Positions 18,203-26,200 of a stretch of 64,000 nucleotides of DNA are shown one piece after another (the stretch's first letter is position 1; each line of letters begins with the position of its first letter). The stretch is from UBA6168 sp964423205 (GTDB lineage Bacteria > Bacteroidota > Bacteroidia > Chitinophagales > Saprospiraceae), in NCBI GenBank assembly GCA_964423205.1, contig CAYRDX010000004.1:55641-119640 (forward strand), given 5' to 3'. Below the pieces are notes generated by a model that was not told where the DNA came from, did no database searches, and saw only the letters and a list, made by a program, of their open reading frames with translations. A program made the position numbers and the translations under genes.

Positions 18203-19288
18203 CTACTTATCATCAATAATCGCATCGTCGATCAATTCATCGCCATCTCCATCGAGGTCTTCAAAGCCCTTGACCTTGCCTTTTGGTTCCGGTTTATGAT
18301 CCGGGTCGGGTTGGATTTTCATATCGCCTTCCTTGGGTTGGTCGCCTTTCATGTGGTGGTCACCTTTGGCAAATCGCTCGGCCTTTTCCCAGAAACTTTC
18401 GTGTTTGCCGAGTTCACTGCCTCCCATGTCGAGGGGTTTGTCGGCAAATTTTTGCCTGTTGCCGGTGATTTTATCCTCCAGCTTTTGACCAAGGTCTTTA
18501 GCTTTATCAATCAGGCTTTCAGCGCTTTCGCCACTTTTGGCGGCTTCCTCTTCAGCTTTTCTCACCAGGTCATCTTTGGCTTTCAACACCTTGCTGCCGA
18601 GGTCTTCCACGAAGCCTTTGGCCTTATCCAGCACGTCATCGGATTTATCGAGGATGGCCCCACCGATTTCTTCCGCTTTATCTCCGAATTTGTCCCTGAG
18701 GTCCCCGCCTTTTTCGATAACCTTGCTGCCCACATCTTCAGCAAAATCACCTGCTTTATCCAATAGTTCTTCGGATTTTTCCAAAACGGCACCTCCTACT
18801 CTTTCGACTCGGTCGCCAATGTTTTCACGCTCAGGAGTTATACCTGTGTCAGAGTCCGGAGCTTCAATTTGCTTCATGGGCTCCACCGGGCTCAGTTTGG
18901 GCAAATCCAGGGAATCTCCGGTGGGCTTTGGTGAGGAGTATGTTTCAGAAATAATATCATCCATCACATCGTCTGTTTCTTTCTCTTTACCAGAAATTTT
19001 GTCTGCCAGGTCTTTAGCTTTTTCCTTTGCTACATCGGCTGCCCGCAAGACTTTTTCACCAACGTCATCTGCCAGGCCGGCTGCTTTGTCAAACACATCG
19101 TCGGTTTTATCCATAATCACCTCGCCGGTGTCCTCAATTTTATCCTTTGCTTTTTCCCAAAGTTCGCTTGACTTGTCCGCAATGTCTTTACCTGCTTCCT
19201 CACCGCTTTCTACGGCTTTCTCAGCAGCTGACTTGGTTACGGCTTTTGCACCAAAGAGGAGTTTTTTCAAATCGTTTAGAAGTGCCAT
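18203..19288 (-). CDS. Highly charged helical repeat protein with acidic Ca-binding-like tail
   Basis: A 361-residue protein of no family I recognise beyond YtxH/apolipoprotein-like helices. It contains at least three tandem repeats of about 44 to 100 residues built on the pattern G-x-x-I-x-D-K-x-D-D-V-x-D-K-A, followed by D-x-G-x-K-V (around residues 57, 168 and 212). Helices are amphipathic with 11-residue periodicity, rich in Lys, Asp, Glu and Ala, as in LEA or plant-desiccation proteins. A linker of lower complexity spans about 100-155, and the tail ends with DLDGDGDE, an EF-hand/dockerin-like loop. There is no signal peptide. A role in desiccation or membrane protection is possible but not shown. 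Confidence 0.75.
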   Translation of the reverse strand: MALLNDLKKLLFGAKAVTKSAAEKAVESGEEAGKDIADKSSELWEKAKDKIEDTGEVIMDKTDDVFDKAAGLADDVGEKVLRAADVAKEKAKDLADKISGKEKETDDVMDDIISETYSSPKPTGDSLDLPKLSPVEPMKQIEAPDSDTGITPERENIGDRVERVGGAVLEKSEELLDKAGDFAEDVGSKVIEKGGDLRDKFGDKAEEIGGAILDKSDDVLDKAKGFVEDLGSKVLKAKDDLVRKAEEEAAKSGESAESLIDKAKDLGQKLEDKITGNRQKFADKPLDMGGSELGKHESFWEKAERFAKGDHHMKGDQPKEGDMKIQPDPDHKPEPKGKVKGFEDLDGDGDELIDDAIIDDK

Positions 19289-19439
19289 GACTATAGTTTT
19301 TTAATTGATTACATGAGGAATGAAAGGTAAAGACTTTTGTGAAACCTGAAAAACTTTAGTTCTACAATGGGATTTGAATCATAGACAAAATGAATCGGCA
19401 TCCAAATAAACTATTGGGTATCTTTGTGAAAAATCAATA

Positions 19440-19706
19440 ATGCTTTTAAATCAACAAAGGCCGGCCATTCGCAGGCATCTTTTGTGGGAATATGACTGGG
19501 ATAATTTTGATTTCAACCGGTATTCAACTGTATTAATTGAGCGCGTAATTGAAAGAGGAAATCCTGAGGAATGGCAGGAAATCGTGGATTTTTATGGCAA
19601 AGATTTGATTTTGAAATGTGCGGGTAAAAGCACAAGACTCGACAAAAAACACAAGAATTTCACCCGAATTTATCTCCAATCCGGTTTCATCCATGATTCA
19701 CAATAA
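19440..19706 (+). CDS. Putative antitoxin (DUF6922-like) of an AbiE-type pair
   Basis: An 88-residue protein resembling short Bacteroidota proteins with the segment IRRHLLWEYDWDNFDF and IERVIERGNPEEWQEI, which are found directly upstream of AbiEii nucleotidyltransferases. The last 14 bases overlap the next start codon, which implies translational coupling. Such proteins act as the antitoxin partner by genomic association; there is no HTH like that of classical AbiEi, so the mechanism is unclear. Confidence 0.7.
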   Translation: MLLNQQRPAIRRHLLWEYDWDNFDFNRYSTVLIERVIERGNPEEWQEIVDFYGKDLILKCAGKSTRLDKKHKNFTRIYLQSGFIHDSQ

Positions 19707-20334
19707 CCCGGAAATCATCCTTACTGAAACGCTGCAACTACTGCAGGAAATCCTAACCGACAACCAATTTGACAAATTTTACCTGGTTGGTGGAACAGCA
19801 CTTGCTCTTCAAATTGGGCACCGGCATTCAGTAGATTTGGATTTTTTCACTGAAAGTCCGTTCGAAACGACCCAGCTTGAAAGCTACCTGGTTAACAGTT
19901 TTGGTTTCGCAACCGATTATCTCGCCAAAAATACATTGAAAGGATATATCAGAAATACCAAAGTGGACTTTCTGACACATGCCTATCCACTTGTAAAGCC
20001 CCTTGTAATTGACCATAATCTAAAACTCGCTTCATTGCAGGATATTGGCGCAATGAAGCTGCATGCCATTTCACATAGCGGTAACCGCCAGAAAGATTTC
20101 TATGATGTGTATTTCCTGCTTGAAAATCTTTCACTCAAACAACTTCTGGAAGCTTACGAAATAAAATATGCCAGTTCCAATCCCATTATCCCCGTAAAAG
20201 GGATTACCTGGTTTGAAGATATAGATTTTGAAATTGAGAAACCCCTGTTGATATCTGAGGTCACTTTCAGCAAGGTCAAAAAAAGATTGATTGATGCGAC
20301 TCAGCACCCAGACCGGATTTTCAGTGCTACCTGA
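19693..20334 (+). CDS. AbiEii/AbiGii-type nucleotidyltransferase toxin
   Basis: The frame opens at 19618 in the preceding gene; the ATG at 19693 gives 213 residues starting MIHNNPEIIL. The nucleotidyltransferase core motif is clear: YLVGGTALALQIGHRHSVDLDFF, split as the G-G-T helix and S-x-D-L-D metal-binding pair. A downstream conserved K-x-x-A...R-x-K-D-x-x-D segment reads MKLHAISHSGNRQKDFYD. The family includes toxins of type IV toxin-antitoxin and phage-abortive systems that nucleotidylate tRNA. Partner is the overlapping upstream gene. Confidence 0.88.
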   Translation: MIHNNPEIILTETLQLLQEILTDNQFDKFYLVGGTALALQIGHRHSVDLDFFTESPFETTQLESYLVNSFGFATDYLAKNTLKGYIRNTKVDFLTHAYPLVKPLVIDHNLKLASLQDIGAMKLHAISHSGNRQKDFYDVYFLLENLSLKQLLEAYEIKYASSNPIIPVKGITWFEDIDFEIEKPLLISEVTFSKVKKRLIDATQHPDRIFSAT

Positions 20335-20364
20335 AGAACAGGGGATACGCCCCGGATTTTAATA

Positions 20365-20526
20365 AGAGCTTGTTTGGGATTTAGTGCTTGAGTTAAAAAC
20401 GAGAAATTTTTCGTCAATTTTTTGGCTTTTTGAAGGAGAATAGCGGGACTACTTGACTGAAAAAAGCTGAAAAAGTGGCGAAAAAGGGTCGTTTTGAGCC
20501 AAGTGACCAAATTCCAAACAAGCTCT
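20365..20526. repeat. 162-bp imperfect palindrome, MITE-like element
   Basis: The ends are inverted copies beginning AGAGCTTGTTTGG (20365-20377) and its complement (20514-20526). The similarity continues inwards through much of the element (CTTG, AAAA, CGA, TTTTTCG and GCTTTTT blocks recur in order on the opposite arm), so almost the whole 162 bases folds into one long hairpin. It holds no gene. A target duplication was not clear. It lies between the toxin stop and the patatin gene and may also serve as a terminator. Confidence 0.75.
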
Positions 20527-20546
20527 AAATTGAAGACGTTGGTGCA

Positions 20547-22793
20547 CTAAAACCAATACCCAAAATTCAAATAAAATACACCTCCCTTGTCGCTCCTCCC
20601 ATAAGTCAGCGCCATTGGACCAAGAATGGAATTCACCCCATAGCTGACACCAAAACTATTGATTTTTCTGGTCGAACCATTATCGGTTTCAAAAGCATTT
20701 TTAAGATAAGCACCACTTGTACTAAGCACGAGATAGTGGTTTTTGAGAGGACTAATCTGAGCATATACACTGCCCATCAAAAGTTTTGAACCGACTGCTC
20801 CAGCCTGTGGAAGGCCGATGAAAGATTTGAAATTATTGATAAAATTCAGGTTATTACCCCCAATGATATAGAGGTATGCCTGCGAGAGCTCCCCCCAGCT
20901 AATGCCGGCATCAAGGGTCGCACCCAATATGAATGACTTGCCAAGTGGGAAAGCATGTTCACCATGGAGGTCGATATTGTAGCCAGGGGAAAGGATTCTA
21001 TCCGCATTGGCTTCCGTCTCAGAAATCCAATGCACCACTCTTCCCTGAATCTCAATTTTGCTACCCCGGGTAGCGTAAAACTTATCGTCCCTGTCATCAA
21101 ATTTGAAGAAAAGTGATGGCACGATCATCCAGCTTTTCTCGTTGGAAAAGGAGTATTCACTTGAAAACTTTTCCGCCAGTTTTGCTTTGTTCCTGAAATA
21201 CTTAAGTTCTGCCGAAAGTCCATAAGCATAAGTTGGTGTACTTCTGATGCGGATATAAGGCTCGTTGCTGATATCGATAAAATCAAACTGGATTTTCTCA
21301 ACCGTGAGGGTGGTATCAATGAAAATCGGCCTTGGCAATTCAAAGTCCAGGGAATTATATCTCAGCCTTGAATTAAAACCTATGTCCCATTTACCACCCC
21401 TGTCAACGAGATAATTCAGGTCGTAACGGAATTTGTCACCCAGAATCAGGTCCAGTGAGGCGATTGAATTTCTGAAAAGCACATTCAATCGCGTCAAGTT
21501 GATCAGGAAACTACTTTTGTACACGTTGTCGTAATGTATCCCGAGCTTGAGTTTTTTTCCAATACCTTCATCAGGAAGCGGCTCTACACATGCTTGTAAT
21601 TCCCCTGTACCAAGGTCCACAAAGCTGAAATCGATGAACTTAAACTGCCGGGATGCATAAAGGTCAGCTAAGCCTTTGTAGAAGTTCTCTTTCGTAATTT
21701 TCCCAGGTGAGCACTCCTTGAAGCTGCCCTCCACTGAACGCAGCATTCTCATGTTATTGGGCATGGAAAACCGGGCTAATTGCAAGGTGTCAGAAGGGAT
21801 GTCGATTTGGACAGGTTCCGGATTGGGTGCGTTTTTTTGTTTGTTGGCAATTTTTACCAATTCAGGCCAGACAGCCATGGCGGCTTGTTCGCCTCTTCTG
21901 ATTAAAGCTTCTGCTTCGTCGAAACTCGTCATGCTGAATCCCTCTATATTCGGCTTTATCAGCAAATCACAGTATTGAACCTGCTCCTCAGACCGGACAG
22001 CAGCCTGATAACTGCTTATTTGAAGGATAATTCTTTCAATAGAACTCAATTCTGCTTGTTCATAAAGGCCCGCCTCTACGCTGATTCCAATGATGATATC
22101 CATACCGCGGTCTTTGACCTCTTTTGCCGGAAAGTTATTGACCAAACCTCCGTCGGTAATTAGCTTGCCAAAATAAGACACCGGCGCAAGTAAACCCGGC
22201 AAAGCACCGCTGGCCCGCATGGCCAATGGCAGAAATCCCTGCTCCATGACAACTTCTTTTCCAGTGGCTACGTCAGTGCCGATACATAAAAAAGGGATGG
22301 GTAATTTTGTAAAATCACTGATGTGATTCACCCCGGATGTCCATTGACTGAAAAGGTTGAATGCATGTTGCCCGTTAGAAAAGGCAGGCGGCAGGTTTAC
22401 CGAAAACCCATCCATTGTGAAGTTGGCCAGGTATTTTTCACCGTATTGTTTTTCAAAAAAAGTCCTCGTGTGCCGGGGCAAAACCTCCTGAATGACTTCC
22501 ATAATATCCGTGGATTGTATCAGGCTGTCCATTTCATGGGCCTTCCAGCCTGAAGCGTACACCCCGCCGACAATTGCACCGATGCTTGTTCCGCCGATAT
22601 AATCCACACGGATGCCCGCTTCCTCGAGTACTTTCAATGCCCCTATATAAGCATAACCTTTGGCACCACCACCGCTCAGTACAAGACCTACCCTTACGGG
22701 TTGTTGGACTTCAGTGTCATTTTGTGAGAATAGCGTGACAATGGGTAAAAGAAACAGTATGGAAAAGAATATGGATAGGGAAAAAGGTTTCAT
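20547..22793 (-). CDS. Patatin-like phospholipase with POTRA and outer membrane barrel (PlpD type)
   Basis: A 748-residue protein with a signal peptide (residues 1-24). The patatin domain (30-320) has the oxyanion loop SGGGAKG, nucleophile Ser70 in GGTSIG, and catalytic Asp214 in TDGGLVNNFP. A POTRA-like unit (about 335-410) comes next, then a beta-barrel ending with aromatic NFGYWF, as in the BamA/TpsB superfamily. The layout matches patatin-type autotransporters such as PlpD. In Bacteroidota such fusions are common and the patatin domain may stay attached at the cell surface or in the periplasm. It is preceded by a divergent gap of about 200 bases to the pyrophosphatase gene. Confidence 0.92.
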   Translation of the reverse strand: MKPFSLSIFFSILFLLPIVTLFSQNDTEVQQPVRVGLVLSGGGAKGYAYIGALKVLEEAGIRVDYIGGTSIGAIVGGVYASGWKAHEMDSLIQSTDIMEVIQEVLPRHTRTFFEKQYGEKYLANFTMDGFSVNLPPAFSNGQHAFNLFSQWTSGVNHISDFTKLPIPFLCIGTDVATGKEVVMEQGFLPLAMRASGALPGLLAPVSYFGKLITDGGLVNNFPAKEVKDRGMDIIIGISVEAGLYEQAELSSIERIILQISSYQAAVRSEEQVQYCDLLIKPNIEGFSMTSFDEAEALIRRGEQAAMAVWPELVKIANKQKNAPNPEPVQIDIPSDTLQLARFSMPNNMRMLRSVEGSFKECSPGKITKENFYKGLADLYASRQFKFIDFSFVDLGTGELQACVEPLPDEGIGKKLKLGIHYDNVYKSSFLINLTRLNVLFRNSIASLDLILGDKFRYDLNYLVDRGGKWDIGFNSRLRYNSLDFELPRPIFIDTTLTVEKIQFDFIDISNEPYIRIRSTPTYAYGLSAELKYFRNKAKLAEKFSSEYSFSNEKSWMIVPSLFFKFDDRDDKFYATRGSKIEIQGRVVHWISETEANADRILSPGYNIDLHGEHAFPLGKSFILGATLDAGISWGELSQAYLYIIGGNNLNFINNFKSFIGLPQAGAVGSKLLMGSVYAQISPLKNHYLVLSTSGAYLKNAFETDNGSTRKINSFGVSYGVNSILGPMALTYGRSDKGGVFYLNFGYWF

Positions 22794-22964
22794 GAGAAAT
22801 AACAGGAATTGAGTGAGAATAATCTGGTTGCAGTAAGAACAATATGGATAAGAATTCAGTTAAGAGAAAACCCTGGTAAATTCAATCAAAGCGCAAAAAT
22901 GCTGTTTTTCTGTTGCCCCAATAAACGACGAAACAAGCACTTTGCTTTTTATCACCGCCAAACC

Positions 22965-22996
22965 CCTTTTGCCTTTTACCTTTTTACTTTTACCTT
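22965..22996 (+). repeat. Partial copy of the start-codon-associated repeat (family B)
   Basis: CCCCTTTTGCCTTTTACC and TTTTTACTTTTACC match the 3' end of the copies at 32751 and 40658. Like those it lies directly in front of an ATG (pyrophosphatase, 7 bases on). Confidence 0.5.
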
Positions 22997-23002
22997 GACA
23001 AT

Positions 23003-23728
23003 ATGAATCAGGAAGCTTTTCAGAAAATATGGAAAATGCTGGGATTGCGTTACAAATCGCACCCCTGGCATGGCATCGAAATCGGCCCGGATGCACCCGA
23101 TGTAGTGACCACCTTTATCGAAATCAACCCCACGGACACTGTCAAATATGAAATCGACAAGCGTTCTGGTTTTTTAAAAGTGGACCGCCCACAAAAGTTT
23201 TCCAGTGTCATACCCGCCCTGTATGGTTTCATCCCGCAGACTTACTGCAAGCAGCATGTGGCGGATATTTGCAAGGCCAAGACCGGAAAAAACGACATCA
23301 TCGGAGATGATGACCCGCTGGATATCTGTGTGCTTACGGAAAGGGAAATTTCCAACGGAGATATCATTGTCAGGGCAATTCCCGTAGGTGGATTCCGTAT
23401 GATTGACAACAACGAAGCCGACGATAAAATCATCGCCATTCTGGAACACGACGAGGTGTACAGCGCGTGGAAAGATATTTCCGAATTGCCGCAAGGCATC
23501 GTGAACCGGCTGAAACACTACTTCCTGACCTACAAACAATTGCCTGGTGCAAAACAGCAATGTGAAATCACCCATGTTTACGGCCGTGAAGAAGCCATGG
23601 AAATCATTCAGGCGAGCCGCAAGGATTACCAGGAAGCCTACGGCAACCTCGAAGACGTCCTGTCCGTCACCTTCCTCGAAATGATGAGCTTCGGCAAAAG
23701 GCAGCAGGATATTTTGAAGGGACTTTGA
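23003..23728 (+). CDS. ppa: Inorganic pyrophosphatase (family I)
   Basis: A 241-residue soluble pyrophosphatase. Conserved active-site features are KYEIDKRSGFLKVDR (Lys and Glu ligands of the pyrophosphate site), YGFIPQTYC, and the signature DDDPLDICVL with the three metal-binding Asp residues. It is longer than the E. coli enzyme because of about 25 extra N-terminal residues and an extended C-terminus (KRQQDILKGL), the form common in Bacteroidota. It hydrolyses PPi to drive biosynthesis. The start codon follows a fragment of a dispersed repeat; no Shine-Dalgarno sequence is seen. Confidence 0.95.
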   Translation: MNQEAFQKIWKMLGLRYKSHPWHGIEIGPDAPDVVTTFIEINPTDTVKYEIDKRSGFLKVDRPQKFSSVIPALYGFIPQTYCKQHVADICKAKTGKNDIIGDDDPLDICVLTEREISNGDIIVRAIPVGGFRMIDNNEADDKIIAILEHDEVYSAWKDISELPQGIVNRLKHYFLTYKQLPGAKQQCEITHVYGREEAMEIIQASRKDYQEAYGNLEDVLSVTFLEMMSFGKRQQDILKGL

Positions 23729-23778
23729 GGGCGGCTGTTGGCTGTTGGTTGTTGGCTGTTGGGGATTTCTCAATTCTT

Positions 23779-23952
23779 TTTTGATTTACGATATCAGATT
23801 ACATGATTTTTGATTTAAGATTTTGAAACGAAATCAAAAATCATAGCCATTCCCTTTGGGATAACCCTTAATTTTAAATCAACACCGCAGTTCCTCAAAT
23901 CTTCAATTCAATCAAAAATCAAGATTCATGTAATCTTAAATCTTAAATCAAA
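23779..23952. repeat. 174-bp imperfect palindrome between convergent genes
   Basis: The left arm (23779-23817, TTTGATTTACGATATCAGAT...) recurs inverted at 23911-23952 (TTAAATCTTAAATCAAA end). The block AGATTACATGA is complementary to TCATGTAATCT. The terminal TTTTTTGATTTACGATAT resembles the ends of the family A repeats at 25578 and 38129, suggesting a divergent relative. Just before it, 23733-23764 repeats GGCTGTTG/GGTTGTTG several times. It may terminate both convergent transcripts. Confidence 0.65.
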
Positions 23953-23960
23953 TACTCCAT

Positions 23961-24593
23961 TCATTCTTCCTCCTCCCATATCCCCTCCGGCAGTGGCTTT
24001 GCAATCAAATCTTCAATTTTCCGGCAAAGGTGCTTGGGTCGCATGGAGCGCCAGTTGATATTGTTGAAACGGCCACCCAATGAGAGGTAGTAATCCAGCC
24101 GGACTTCCCGCATTTCCTCCTCCACATGTTGGTAGGTATTGAGCAGGCAGATCCAGCCACCGTAGTCTTTTACGTCGTCGTACCATTCCTCATAGTAGCA
24201 ATCGTCGGAGGAGTGGAAATTCAGTACGCCCTCTGTTATGATGATGAATTTGTAAATGCCCTCTTTGATGAGTTCGTCCACTACGTCGCGTTTCAGATAC
24301 ATAATGTCGTTGGTCACACCGTCGTTCCATTCGCCGAGCATTTCAAAAACAGCATAACCGCTGTTATAGCTGACGTATAGGATTTTCATGTACAGGGTCT
24401 GTGAGCCGAAATCATCCCAAAGCGGATGGATGAAATAGTTGTAAATTTTCTGAGTGTAATACTGCTCATTGTACAGCCTGCCATGAAATGGGTTTCGTTT
24501 GTCATGGGCTGAATCGTACTCGTCGCGCCACCTCTGGTATGGTTCAATGTCGTGCATAAACGGGTTCGCTTTTGGGGCTTTTTTGTGAAACAT
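23961..24593 (-). CDS. Conserved hypothetical protein, acidic and aromatic-rich
   Basis: A 210-residue cytoplasmic protein without signal peptide that I cannot assign to a family. It is rich in Tyr, Trp and acidic residues, with the blocks NPFHGRLYNEQYYTQK, LWDDFGSQTLYMKIL and EGIYKFIIITEGVLNF, the last looking like a central beta strand and turn. It ends in WEEEE. The gene is divergent from the NadR-like fusion gene with a 45-base spacer, so regulation may be shared. Composition looks like its neighbours. Confidence 0.75.
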   Translation of the reverse strand: MFHKKAPKANPFMHDIEPYQRWRDEYDSAHDKRNPFHGRLYNEQYYTQKIYNYFIHPLWDDFGSQTLYMKILYVSYNSGYAVFEMLGEWNDGVTNDIMYLKRDVVDELIKEGIYKFIIITEGVLNFHSSDDCYYEEWYDDVKDYGGWICLLNTYQHVEEEMREVRLDYYLSLGGRFNNINWRSMRPKHLCRKIEDLIAKPLPEGIWEEEE

Positions 24594-24638
24594 TAATCAG
24601 AAACAAAATTACATTTGTTTGCAGGCAAAAGTTTTCAC

Positions 24639-25607
24639 ATGCTAAAAATTGTCATCACCGGCCCGGAGTCTTCGGGAAAAACCAAACTGGCAGAACAACT
24701 GGCAGAGCACTTCAGCACAGAGTGGGTGCCGGAATATGCCCGCGCTTATATCGATGAACTGGACCGATCCTATGGCAAAGAAGACCTACTGCCCATTGCC
24801 AAAGGGCAGGTAGCTGCCGAAGAAGAGGCTGCCACCCTGCCAGCCCCGCTTATATTTCTCGACACCAGTCTCGAAGTCATCAAAATCTGGTCGGAATTCC
24901 GTTATGGCGAAAGCGACCCCTGGATTTCTGAAAAGCTGATGGAACGACTCCACAACTTCTACCTGCTCTGCCGACCCGACCTTCCATGGGAATACGACCC
25001 GCAACGTAAAAACCCTGACGACCGGCAGGAACTGTTTGAGTTGTATATAAAACTGCTGCCGGAAATGCAGGTGCCTTTTGCTGAGGTGTACGGACAGGGA
25101 GCAGAACGCCTGAAAGTCGCAACTGAAGCGGTGCTTAAACAATTCCCCATGTGCCGCTACCTGCTGCCCGAATGGCGGGCCACGCCGGTTATTTTCTTCG
25201 ACGGCGTCTGCAACTTCTGCAATGCCTCCGTGCAGTGGATACTCCGACGGGATAAAAAGGGCGTATTCCGTTTTGCCCCGCTGCAGTCCGAAACTGCCCG
25301 CTTTTTGCTGTACGGCCGTCCGGTGAAGCTCGACTCACCCGATTCAGTTGTGTTACTGCACAACAAGCGGCTTTTTGTAAAAACCAGTGCCGCCATCGAA
25401 ATGCTCCGGAATTTGGGCGGCCTTTGGAAGCTTGTCGGCATGGCCATGAGCCTGATTCCGCCATTTATCAGCAATGCCGTTTACGACTTTCTCGCCCGAA
25501 ACCGCTACCGCTGGTTTGGTAAAAAGGAAGAGTGCATGGTGCCGACAAAGGCGGAGAGGGGAAGGTTTATTTCCGATGGGGTAGGGCTGATTGGTTCTGG
25601 GTTTTGA
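24639..25607 (+). CDS. Fusion of NadR-like P-loop kinase and DCC (DUF393) thiol-disulfide domain
   Basis: The ATG at 24639, not the upstream in-frame TTG at 24615, starts right before the P-loop, giving 322 residues. Residues 1-175 are a NadR-type AAA kinase: ITGPESSGKTKLAEQL (Walker A), WVPEYARAYID, and IFLDTSLEVIKIW, the motifs of nicotinamide riboside kinases. Residues 180-305 are a DCC domain starting FFDGVCNFCN, with the redox pair Cys191-x2-Cys194, and RDKKGVFRFAPLQSE. In most genomes the two are separate genes. A -7-like TACATTTG sits at 24610-24617. The final 9 codons lie inside a dispersed repeat (25578-25754), which provides the stop codon. Substrate assignment to nicotinamide riboside is by family. 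Confidence 0.88.
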   Translation: MLKIVITGPESSGKTKLAEQLAEHFSTEWVPEYARAYIDELDRSYGKEDLLPIAKGQVAAEEEAATLPAPLIFLDTSLEVIKIWSEFRYGESDPWISEKLMERLHNFYLLCRPDLPWEYDPQRKNPDDRQELFELYIKLLPEMQVPFAEVYGQGAERLKVATEAVLKQFPMCRYLLPEWRATPVIFFDGVCNFCNASVQWILRRDKKGVFRFAPLQSETARFLLYGRPVKLDSPDSVVLLHNKRLFVKTSAAIEMLRNLGGLWKLVGMAMSLIPPFISNAVYDFLARNRYRWFGKKEECMVPTKAERGRFISDGVGLIGSGF

Positions 25608-25754
25608 CTGGTTTTTGATTGACGATATACGGTTGACGAAATCAAAATCAGATTTTTGATTTTCCGAGACGACAACCGGCCGTGTGTGTCCCGGAAAATC
25701 AAATCCCGATAGCTATCGGGATACGTCTTATATCTGAATTCTGAAATCAAAAAA
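25578..25754. repeat. Family A dispersed repeat, copy 1 (177 bp)
   Basis: Closely similar to 38129-38306 over the whole length: shared blocks include GGGCTGATTG, TTTTGACTGGTTTTTGATTG, ACGATATAC, CAGATTTTTGATTTTCCGAG, CAAATCCCGATAGCTATC and GGGATACGTCTTATATCT. It contains nested inverted repeats (CCCGATAGCTATCGGG; GATTTTCCG...CGGAAAATC) and its ends are also inverted copies, TTTTTGATT/AATCAAAAA. It starts inside the 3' end of the NadR-like gene and probably forms its terminator. Confidence 0.85.
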
Positions 25755-26011
25755 CCTTTATAACATAGAACCAATCGACCCTGCCAATGGGGGGGCAATG
25801 GGTCGTGACCCGTTGTGGGAATTTCTTGCATGGCTTTTATGTAAATCCGGGAATCGACTCCCTGATTTGCATAAATATTTTCTGTTCTTCTTTAAAAATT
25901 GTCAAAGTACCCGGGTGTTGGAATTTTATTTTCAATGGGTCATGACACGTTGAAAACCGGTTACAAACCGGCAAAAACGAGTGTGATATTCTAATCTAAG
26001 ACAGCGGGCCA
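25755..26011. other. Intergenic stretch with two GGGTCATGACCC-like palindromes
   Basis: No gene seen. Short palindromes CAATGGGTCGTGACCCGTTG (25792-25811) and CAATGGGTCATGACACGTTG (25935 onward) recur, and a related stem is found at 35016-35042. Their role is unknown. Confidence 0.4.
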
Positions 26012-26167
26012 TCAGGGCAGACTCTTCCCATCAAACACATCCTGCATCATCCCCGACTTCGGCTGCACCTTGCCGGGCATCATCTGCGGGCTCAGTTCGT
26101 TCAGCACCTTTTTCTGGATGACCCGCTTTATAGGGCGGGTTTACCACGGCGTTCCACGAAAAACTGC
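26012..26167 (-). pseudogene. C-terminal gene remnant ending in DVFDGKSLP
   Basis: On the minus strand 26125 to 26012 reads as 37 codons of protein-like sequence (RVIQKKVLNELSPQMMPG then QDVFDGKSLP and a stop), preceded in another frame by QFFVERRGKPAL, so an older gene has been cut and frameshifted. Its last residues match the end of a second remnant at 27763-27969. The parent family was not recognised. Confidence 0.45.
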
Positions 26168-26200
26168 CTGACAACACACCCAGGTTCTATTGGAGAATGG

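Noticed and set aside
18296..19304. Long plus-strand frames opposite the helical repeat protein
   Set aside because: They are antisense to a low-complexity Lys/Asp/Ala-rich gene, which produces artificial Phe/Leu/Ser-rich frames.
23733..23764. GGCTGTTG-type short repeats as a CRISPR or regulatory array
   Set aside because: Units are only 7-8 bases with no spacers; it is a simple tandem repeat.
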